Notes under the pieces: model-generated | The model's database searches: none | Seen by the model: only the letters and a program-made list of their open reading frames with translations | What the model was told of the DNA's origin: nothing | Program-made: the position numbers and the translations under genes | IMG/VR virus record: IMGVR_UViG_3300032117_000188 | Coordinates: 1-20,386 of that record | Length of the DNA stretch: 20,386 nt | DNA from: a virus | Reading direction: 5' to 3' (one strand) | In this document: one piece after another, positions 8,499 through 13,704 of the stretch | How the letters are laid out: each line of letters opens with the position of its first letter | Numbering within the stretch: position 1 is the stretch's first letter

Positions 8499-8857
8499 CA
8501 GTAAGGTGTGCAAGTCATAACAATAACATCACCAGCAGACATATTCGCTGCTAGTCCTGTTGTAATGCCATAACCTGTCATAGTTACTGACGTTGTGGTG
8601 CTTGCCGTTTGTTGTAAAAACAAATTTGAGCCGTTTGTAACATCATTGGCAGTACACAACCAACCATTTGGAGCGGCAGGAAGTGTTAACGTACCAGATG
8701 CAGCACCTCCGCTCCCAACTGTTACTGCAAAACAATTTGGAGTCAATCCCTTGATTGTGGGAGCTGTACCAAATCCACTTGCAATAACTGGCTGTTGTGC
8801 AAACGTGTTCAAAAGAACAGTATTTGGGGTACTTGTGTTTGCAACTTGGTTTGTCAT
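8498..8857 (-). CDS. Small beta-rich virion-type protein
   Basis: 119 residues, MTNQVANTSTPNTVLLNTFAQQPVIASGFGTAP... It is Thr/Ser/Ala/Gly-rich with strand-like segments (FAVTVGSGGAASGTLTLP, GWLCTANDVTNG, DVIVMTCTPY), consistent with a small decoration, tail-tip or fibre-attachment protein. Its first six residues (MTNQVA) are identical to those of the large fibre gene that follows, and the matching DNA is nearly identical, which suggests a duplicated 5' end. It overlaps the upstream gene by ATGA and the fibre by one base (TGATG), so the three are likely coupled. No named family is recognised. Confidence 0.72.
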   Translation of the reverse strand: MTNQVANTSTPNTVLLNTFAQQPVIASGFGTAPTIKGLTPNCFAVTVGSGGAASGTLTLPAAPNGWLCTANDVTNGSNLFLQQTASTTTSVTMTGYGITTGLAANMSAGDVIVMTCTPY

Positions 8858-9216
8858 GATTGATCTGCCATAGGAGTAATATACAAATTAGCAGTCGATG
8901 TCGCAGTAATGGCGCTTACAGAGAATCCGTTAGACGGAACTGCAATTACCATTGGTGTTGACATAGAAATGCCGAGTATTACTGTGTTAGTAGGAGTTCC
9001 ATTAGTCGGAAATACCGCTGCAGGAGCTGTGACCGAGTTCAGAGCGTTAGCTTCTGTAATCGTAAGCGCAATCGCATTGGCTGAAGTGTTAAGAAAACCG
9101 CAATAATTGATTTGATCGTTACCCGCTGGAGTAACAGTCAAAGCAGTTGAAGCGGTAGTCGAAACAGCTACAACGTATGATGGGCCAACTGGCCTAAAAA
9201 CGCTTGTATTTGCCAT
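8854..9216 (-). CDS. Small beta-rich virion-type protein
   Basis: 120 residues, MANTSVFRPVGPSYVVAVSTTASTALTV... Alternating hydrophobic and Thr/Ser segments (NQINYCGFLNTSANAIALTI is typical; later TVILGISMSTPMVIAVPSNGF and ATSTANLYITPMADQS) predict a compact beta sandwich of the kind seen in small phage head or tail decoration proteins. No catalytic motif, signal peptide or membrane helix is visible. It follows the upstream stop by a few bases (TAATCATGG junction) and overlaps the next gene by ATGA. Function is unknown; a structural role is inferred from composition and context. Confidence 0.72.
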   Translation of the reverse strand: MANTSVFRPVGPSYVVAVSTTASTALTVTPAGNDQINYCGFLNTSANAIALTITEANALNSVTAPAAVFPTNGTPTNTVILGISMSTPMVIAVPSNGFSVSAITATSTANLYITPMADQS

Positions 9217-9218
9217 GA

Positions 9219-9545
9219 TTAAGCAGCGTTTACAGGAGCTGAGCCGTCATAACGAACGATTTGAAACTCATATACACCAGATGCAGGAGTTGCAGGAGAT
9301 GTACTGCAGTTGCCAAACTGAACAGTCAATACGTTATTGGTCAAACAATCTGTTTCAGCAATGAAAATACCTGCAGTTTGGTTAGCAATGTAACCACCTG
9401 GTTGGATGTAATCAGTTGTTAACAAGCCTGGAACTGTGAAAGTCTGTACTGCTGTTGTACTAGCAGCGACTTGGGCAGGGGTAATGGATGGTGCAATGTA
9501 AAAAGTGCTTAAAGCATTTCCACGAGCAATTGTGGTAGATGGCAT
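9219..9545 (-). CDS. Small beta-rich virion-type protein
   Basis: 108 residues, MPSTTIARGNALSTFYIAPSITPAQVAAST... The middle (VQTFTVPGLLTTDYIQPGGYI) and end (LTVQFGNCSTSPATPASGVYEFQIVRYDG) form a strand-rich pattern common in phage structural proteins with a single Ig-like or similar beta domain. It is preceded by its own ribosome site (AAAGGAAAAATC upstream of the ATG) and lies just after a strong terminator hairpin, so its expression may be partly separated from the coat gene. It is the first of three similar-sized genes leading to the large fibre. No specific family is recognised. Confidence 0.73.
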   Translation of the reverse strand: MPSTTIARGNALSTFYIAPSITPAQVAASTTAVQTFTVPGLLTTDYIQPGGYIANQTAGIFIAETDCLTNNVLTVQFGNCSTSPATPASGVYEFQIVRYDGSAPVNAA

Positions 9546-9582
9546 GATTTTTCCTTTGAAAAATTATAATGAATTATAGTCT

Positions 9583-9620
9583 AAAAAGAGAAAAAGCTAC
9601 CCCTTTTGAGGATAGCCTTT
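9583..9620 (-). terminator. Rho-independent terminator
   Basis: On the minus strand an 11-bp imperfect stem (AAAGGCTATCC paired with GGGGTAGCTTT, including two G.U pairs) with a TCAAAA loop is followed by a T-rich tail. It sits in the gap between the 148- and 108-residue genes, just after the coat and its downstream neighbour, a natural place to reduce read-through into the tail genes. Confidence 0.78.
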
Positions 9621-9639
9621 CTCATTTATTTAGCTTGGA

Positions 9640-10086
9640 TTAGCTAAAGTCATAGCCATAAACATAAACATCGCCTGTGCCTGTAGCACCAGCGGCTGCA
9701 GTCACATCAACGTACAAAGTTTGACCTTGTAATGCTGGTGTGTTAGCAGATGCAGTTGACAAAGATACACCTAAAGGTGCAGTTGCCAAAGCAGCAATTT
9801 GTGTTGTTGTCAAAGCTGGGAACAAACTAGATGGTGAACCTACGTTTGTTGTTGTAATTGCCAAGTTTGTGGTAGTAGACAAAGCAACTGCAGAACCTGC
9901 ATTGTTGACATTGGTAACTAACATAGTCTGTGGCAAGTACGTTGTAGAGTTAACTACTGGTACTGGTGTAAAACCTACAGCGTTCAGGTTAACACCTTTA
10001 GAAACGCCTAACAAACGCAATGTTTGATTTGTGGTGACATTACTTGGGTGTGCCGTTACTGTGGTTGCTGGGCCTGGATTACTCAT
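9640..10086 (-). CDS. Putative capsid-associated (decoration-type) protein
   Basis: 148 residues, MSNPGPATTVTAHPSNVTTNQTLRLLGVSKG..., rich in Thr, Ala, Val and Asn. It has strand-like stretches (TLRLLGVSKGVNLNAVG, TTYLPQTMLVTNVNNAG, LYVDVTAAAGATGTGDVYVYGYDFS). It immediately follows the coat gene, has a good ribosome site (AAAGGAAA, about 7 bases before the ATG) and is closed by a terminator. A small beta-rich protein made in step with coat fits a head decoration protein or head fibre, but this is inferred from position and composition. It contains no catalytic motif and no membrane segment. Confidence 0.75.
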   Translation of the reverse strand: MSNPGPATTVTAHPSNVTTNQTLRLLGVSKGVNLNAVGFTPVPVVNSTTYLPQTMLVTNVNNAGSAVALSTTTNLAITTTNVGSPSSLFPALTTTQIAALATAPLGVSLSTASANTPALQGQTLYVDVTAAAGATGTGDVYVYGYDFS

Positions 10087-10111
10087 TTGTGTTTTCCTTT
10101 AAATAAGTTGA

Positions 10112-12328
10112 TTAGGCTGCAATTCTGCAGGAGAGTTCAGGGTACAAAGGCGCCCATCCGTACAACACATCTAAACGTGTTGGTATGGAATCGTTGTTAA
10201 TCGTGTACTGCATCTTGTTACTCCTAGTATTTCTACTAGTGGTGAAACCTCTTCGGATTTCACTCTAGGTCTTCTTTTGTTATAACCTAGTTCAGACTAT
10301 CGCATCTCCCTTGGGAGTTTTCTCACTTAGTCGTTCAGGCTGTATTTAAACTTGCCCCTTGTTGTCTGCTGCCAGAGTTCCAAGTCAATCAGAGAAAATT
10401 TTCTATTAGGTCTTTACCTAAAAGCCGCCAACATTAACGGACTACACGCATTGACAAACCAATTTCCTTATCACTAGCTCTACCTGCAAAATGCACACCT
10501 TCTGGAAGCTCTAAATCGGCTCATTTCTGTTACTTTCGGCTTTCGCCTACTGACCACTTTTGTGGCGGGAGAAACTCTTCGGATTCTCCTCTCTGCCTTC
10601 AATTCAGTTATAGCAGAGTTCAGACTATCGCATCAGCTTTCGCTGCCATCCCACTTAGTCGTTCAGCCTGCACGACCTTTTGGTCTGCTTGGCCCTTGTT
10701 AACCTCTTCAGGCACTCCAAGTCAATCAGGGACAGTTTTCTACTTACGCTGCTTGTAAGTAGCCGCAGTCATTTACGGCAAGAGTAAAGGCATTCCTGTG
10801 CATCATGATATTTTGTGGAGACAAAGTACCTGTGTTGTTGAAAGGTGTTACTACGGCTGTAGTTGAAGTAGAACCAATCACGATTGTGTTTTGGAACTGA
10901 CCACCAACGATAATTGCAGGAGAAACTTGAATGTTTGTTGCGCCTGTTCCTACTGTTGTAGTAGTTGTAACAACAAAATTACGCAGTTTGCCTGAACCAT
11001 ATGCTTGGCGGTTTTGTGGGTTAGTTGCATAGAGACCGGCAATTTGGATCACGTCACCAGCGTTCAATGTGCTTGAAGCAGATGCTTTGATCTGAATTGT
11101 GGAATACTGTGCCCAACCACTTGTCAAATAACCAACTTGTGCAGTTGTGTCAGCAGACAATGTGTTACCAGAGTATGAACCAAAAGTTTGGCTTACCACG
11201 TTTTGGTCAAGTTTCCAGTTTGTACCAGCTGAATCACGACCCATCAAACCTTTCCTGTATTGCTCCGCAATCGCTTCTTGGGGCATGAACAAACCTTTTA
11301 AGCTGTCAACGATTGTTGCAGATGTGAAAGGCTCAACGATACATGATCTACGTCCGTCTCTTGGTGCGCCTTCAGAATCAAGATAAGCACCAGCTGTTAA
11401 GTAGGTGATTAATCCTGTTGGAGGAGTACCAGCAACACCAACGATGTTCGCTGTGTTGAGAGCAGCAACGCTCAGACCATCTCTGTCAATCTTGTTCGCA
11501 ATAGCTGCAACTGCAGGCTTGAGAACACGATCAGAGAACATATCGAGTGATAGAGCCAAGTCTTGTGTAGTAAACTGGGTATCAACGTGGAACTGAGTTG
11601 ACAATGTAACGGGAACTGATGTCTCGTTAAAGTCTTCTACGTTCAATGCTGGGCCAGTTGTTCCTACAAATCTTCCAGGTCTCATTCTGTTACTTTCACC
11701 TTTCGGCTACTGACCATTTCTGGCGGTTCAAGCTCTTCGGCTCAAACTCTGCAATTTCTTTTGGTTATATGCAGTTCAGACTATCGCATCCCTTTCGGGG
11801 TTTCTCACTTAGTCGTTCAGGCTGTATTTAAACTTGCCCCTTGTTACCCACTTCTGGGACTCCAAGTCAATCAGAGAAACTTTTACGTCCGCACACCTGT
11901 ACTTTTTACGGACGTTAACTGTGTTGCCAATCTTGGCGCCTCAAATACACAGTTAAGCTGAGACAGGCATTTATATCACAGCAAATTGGTCATCATAATT
12001 GCGATCTACTTCTGAAGTGAAAGTTACATTCTGTTACTTTAGTGACCTATTTCTAGGCGGGAAAACCTCTTCGGATTTTCCTCTGCCCCTTCTTGGGTTA
12101 TAGGGCAGTTCAGACTATCGCATCACCCTATTTCTAGGGGCTTTCTCACTTAGTCGTTCAGGGTGTCTTTCGACTTCCCCCTTGTTGTCCACTTCTGGAG
12201 TTCCAAGTCAATCAGAGAAAGTTATTCAATATGCGTTACCGCATAAGGGAGCAAACTGTTTACTCGTTTTCGAGAACCATCAAGGCTTCATTAGTAATTT
12301 TACTAATCGTTAGTAAATTATTACTCAT
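10112..12328 (-). CDS. Major coat protein (P22 gp5 type), split by four group I introns
   Basis: Five exons are read on the minus strand: 12328-12262, 12026-11908, 11682-10775, 10521-10437, 10210-10112. The first begins at an ATG with an AAGGAAA site. Joined, they give one frame of 425 codons plus stop, or about 413-414 residues without a stop-containing 36-nt stretch in exon 2; P22 coat has 430. Exon 1 reads MSNNLLTISKITNEALMVL, typical of the family. Exon 2 supplies TSEVDRNYDDQFAV and GAKIGNTVNVR. Exon 3 runs from RPGRFVGTTGPALNVEDF to MMHRNAFTLAV. Exon 4 gives ADLELPEGVHFAGRASD and exon 5 QYTINNDSIPTRLDVLYGW. Codons split by introns are restored exactly (T|TA Leu, GT|A Val). The exon 3 ORF alone, with its apparent ATG inside the 3' end of an intron, is not the whole gene. 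The protein forms the icosahedral shell on the scaffold encoded just upstream. Confidence 0.93.
10211..10436 (-). ncRNA. Group I intron D (coat gene, fourth)
   Basis: A 226-nt ORF-less intron. The 5' exon ends CCGU, pairing with the internal guide GCGG so that U.G marks the splice site, and the intron ends GTAACAAGATG before CAG TAC. P10 can form between CAGTA of the next exon and TGTTG before the guide. It has a P2 hairpin TTAGGT-aaag-ACCTAA, P7 strands in CTGAACGACTAAG and GATGCGATAGTCTG, a P8 hairpin CTCC-caa-GGAG, a P9-type stem TAGGT/ACCTA, and later stems GTGAAATC/GGTTTCAC and CTAGT/ACTAG. The same helices are kept with different bases in the other three introns. Splicing joins Arg (CGT) to Gln (CAG). 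Confidence 0.9.
10522..10774 (-). ncRNA. Group I intron C (coat gene, third)
   Basis: A 253-nt ORF-less intron. The 5' exon ends GCCGU, pairing with the guide GCGGC, and the intron starts AAATG. It ends GTAACAGAAATG, after which exon 4 starts with A that completes the Val codon GT|A. P2 is CTACTTA/TAAGTAG, a peripheral hairpin is GACC-aaaa-GGTC, P7 uses CTGAACGACTAAG and GATGCGATAGTCTG, P8 is CAGC-gaaa-GCTG, the P9-type stem is CTCTGC/GCAGAG and the last hairpin is CCAC-aaaa-GTGG. Without splicing the coat frame stops at a TAA shortly after the 5' splice site. P10 is weak, about two pairs. Confidence 0.9.
11683..11907 (-). ncRNA. Group I intron B (coat gene, second)
   Basis: A 225-nt ORF-less intron with the best P1 of the set: exon end CGTCCGU pairs over seven positions with the guide GCGGACG, U.G at the splice site. 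It begins AAAAAG and ends GTAACAGAATG, after which exon 3 starts AGA CCT GGA. P10 can form between AGACCT and AGGTGT with one mismatch. P7 uses CTGAACGACTAAG and GATGCGATAGTCTG, P8 is CCC-cgaaa-GGG, the P9-type stem is CTGCA/TGCAG, and the next stems are GTTTGAGC/GCTTGAAC and CCA-gaaa-TGG. Unlike A, C and D it has no evident P2 hairpin. A perfect exonic hairpin directly abuts its P1. Confidence 0.9.
11911..11956 (-). repeat. Perfect 10-bp inverted repeat spanning the insert and coat exon 2
   Basis: TTAACTGTGT, inside the stop-containing stretch, is the exact reverse complement of ACACAGTTAA, which codes for part of Asn-Thr-Val-Asn in the coat. The 22-nt loop contains a second small inverted repeat, GCCA and TGGC. 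The distal arm ends directly at the first base of the P1 helix of intron B, so the two helices could stack. Confidence 0.8.
11941..11976 (-). other. 36-nt stop-containing insertion inside coat exon 2
   Basis: Between GCT GTG (Ala-Val, end of the conserved DDQFAV) and GGC GCC AAG (start of the conserved GAKIG) lie twelve in-frame codons with three stops (TAA, TAA, TGA). Both flanks are in the same frame and fit a P22-type coat, where I expect about one residue between them, so 33 nt are surplus. Removing 33 nt after GAT up to a G would leave Val-Ile-Gly and would fit group I end rules (U before, G last), but no intron core exists here. How the full coat is made across it is unexplained. Confidence 0.85.
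12027..12261 (-). ncRNA. Group I intron A (coat gene, first)
   Basis: A 235-nt ORF-less intron. The exon 1 end GAGU pairs with guide GCUC, and the intron starts AAACAG. It ends GTAACAGAATG, after which exon 2 starts TA, completing a Leu codon (T|TA). P10 can form between AACT of exon 2 and AGTT before the guide. P2 is TATGCG-gtaa-CGCATA, a P5/P6-type hairpin is TCCA-gaag-TGGA, P7 uses CTGAACGACTAAG and GATGCGATAGTCTG, P8 is CCCTA-gaaa-TAGGG, the P9-type stem is CTGCCC/GGGCAG, and later stems are GGAAAA/TTTTCC and CCTA-gaaa-TAGG. Without splicing the coat frame ends at a TAA formed across the 5' splice site after 22 codons. Confidence 0.9.
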
Positions 12329-12356
12329 TTGATTTTCCTTTTAAAGTTTAAAAAAA

Positions 12357-13244
12357 TTACCTAATTTTCCCCGCTTTCCTCGCTTCTTTCCATTGCTGAT
12401 ATGAACCATGAAATTGACCATCAGAGCCAATCGGTGTATCAGCAGCAGCAGAAGTCGCTCTAAGCGGAGTAATCGGCTTAGGTGCGTTACTTCTACTAAC
12501 AACAGGCTTTTCATCAGGCTTCGATTCAAACTGAGCTTCGATCTTTCCCAACTCTTTCAACGCTTTTGTTAAAGGCATTGCAACTATCTTCTTGGCAAGG
12601 TCTGGGTTTTTACCCAAGTGATACAGAACTTCCGCTCCGTAGTCGCTTGTCAAAATAGCATCTTGCACCTCTTCAGATGCAGGAAACTGTAATTGCGATA
12701 CCTTTTCAACGTAATCAGGATTCTCTTGTTTAAACTTATCTTGCCTCTCATTAAACGTACTCATAACACGTTCTTTTTCAGCATTAAGCCTAGACTGGCG
12801 CTCCCTGTCATCACGCTCACGCATTGCTTTGTCGGTGTTCCACTCACTCAACGCTTTGTAATACTCTACAAGATCGTTAAATTGAGCGGGTTGTGGCTCT
12901 GCATCCAATTGAGGATTCTTTGCCTGCTCCGTTCTTGTCTCATAATCTTTAAGACGATTCTCTAACTCTACCCTTGCTTGGCGCTCTCGTTCAGCTTCCT
13001 GACGAGCCATCTCACGCTCGGATGTAAGTTCTTTGAAACGCTTATCAATCCCCGACTTCTTTTTCTCTGTTGTCTTCGCCTCTTCATGCTCAACTGGTTC
13101 GTTCTCAACTTCCTCAGTTGGCTCTGTAGGAGTTTCCTCAACTACAGCCTCAGCTGGAGGTTCGTTAGTTAAACCTAACTTTTGTGCATAAAATTCGGCT
13201 GCATTGTCTGCAGTAATTACATTACTTGCTTCTTTTTCGGACAT
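12357..13244 (-). CDS. Scaffolding protein (P22 gp8-like role)
   Basis: 295 residues, MSEKEASNVITADNAAEFYAQK... An acidic Pro/Glu-rich segment (about 28-60) is followed by highly charged helices predicted as coiled coil (about 65-115, KRFKELTSEREMARQEAERE, and about 140-170, AMRERDDRERQSRLNAEKER). The C-terminus is basic (YQQWKEARKAGKIR), like the short coat-binding helix-loop-helix end of P22-type scaffolds. It lies between portal and coat, the standard place for a scaffold gene, and ends 29 bases before the coat ATG. The protein would guide shell assembly and then leave the procapsid. Sequence similarity to P22 gp8 itself is not evident; the call rests on composition, C-terminus and order. 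Confidence 0.85.
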   Translation of the reverse strand: MSEKEASNVITADNAAEFYAQKLGLTNEPPAEAVVEETPTEPTEEVENEPVEHEEAKTTEKKKSGIDKRFKELTSEREMARQEAERERQARVELENRLKDYETRTEQAKNPQLDAEPQPAQFNDLVEYYKALSEWNTDKAMRERDDRERQSRLNAEKERVMSTFNERQDKFKQENPDYVEKVSQLQFPASEEVQDAILTSDYGAEVLYHLGKNPDLAKKIVAMPLTKALKELGKIEAQFESKPDEKPVVSRSNAPKPITPLRATSAAADTPIGSDGQFHGSYQQWKEARKAGKIR

Positions 13245-13264
13245 AGTTTTACCTACGGATTTTC

Positions 13265-13281
13265 CCTGTGTACCTCACAGG
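13265..13281 (-). other. Small hairpin upstream of the scaffold gene
   Basis: CCTGTG and CACAGG form a 6-bp stem with a 5-base loop in the 64-bp gap between the ART-like and scaffold genes. There is no T tract, so it is not a classical terminator. It could be an mRNA processing or stability element that sets scaffold expression, or chance. Confidence 0.35.
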
Positions 13282-13308
13282 TAAGGTTTTGCTCGATATG
13301 GAGCGAAA

Positions 13309-13704
13309 TCATTTTTCTTCGTTCTTTTTTGTATAAATTTCTGGATTATGAACAGGATACATTTTGTTTTTTGTAGGTATTCTGAAATCCATTCTTCCAT
13401 TTGGGAATTCATCATCTAATTGCAATACATGATGGGGAACATCAACGGCTACAGTTGTATCTCCATAACCAGTACCAGTTGGATGAGTAGTCAAATAAAT
13501 ATCAGGTTCACCAGCAGATTTAAGCATCTTTTCTCTTAAGATTTTTTGAGCATTTTCTTTTGATGTTCCATGATACAAACGAACATGACCTTTTTCATTT
13601 ATAGGCAATCCATGTTCAGTATATTTTTGTTTTTTATTAGGATTACGTTTTTCTAATTCTTTTTTAATAAATTCTTCTCTATTTTCGCTTGTAACTGTTG
13701 GCAT
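13309..13704 (-). CDS. Small ADP-ribosyltransferase-like protein
   Basis: 131 residues. After a Lys/Glu-rich N-terminus (residues 1-40), the sequence VRLYHGTSKENAQKIL (41-56) matches the first core motif of the ADP-ribosyltransferase fold (the H of H-Y-E type enzymes, here His45). IYLTTHPTGTGYGD (69-82) fits the second, with Tyr70 or Thr72 in the pocket, and VAVDVPHHVLQLDDEFPNGRMDF (85-107) holds an acidic group that could serve as the third. The fold call is by motif and moderate; the catalytic Glu is uncertain, and related KptA-type or inactive folds are alternatives. The start shares one base with the portal stop (TAATG). Lying between portal and scaffold, it could be an enzyme packed in or injected with the virion, or an early host-modifying factor; this is inference. 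Confidence 0.68.
   Translation of the reverse strand: MPTVTSENREEFIKKELEKRNPNKKQKYTEHGLPINEKGHVRLYHGTSKENAQKILREKMLKSAGEPDIYLTTHPTGTGYGDTTVAVDVPHHVLQLDDEFPNGRMDFRIPTKNKMYPVHNPEIYTKKNEEK

Noticed and set aside
10744-11685. A complete 313-residue coat ORF starting MRPGRF
   Set aside because: The apparent ATG is formed by the last bases of intron B and has no ribosome site. The conserved N- and C-terminal coat segments lie in the flanking exons.
11941-11976. Stop codon reassignment as the explanation of the coat insert
   Set aside because: TAA and TGA end many other genes in the window at tight stop/start overlaps, so the code appears standard.
11941-11976. A fifth complete group I intron at the coat insert
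   Set aside because: The segment is far too short for P3-P7 and contains none of the conserved core strands.
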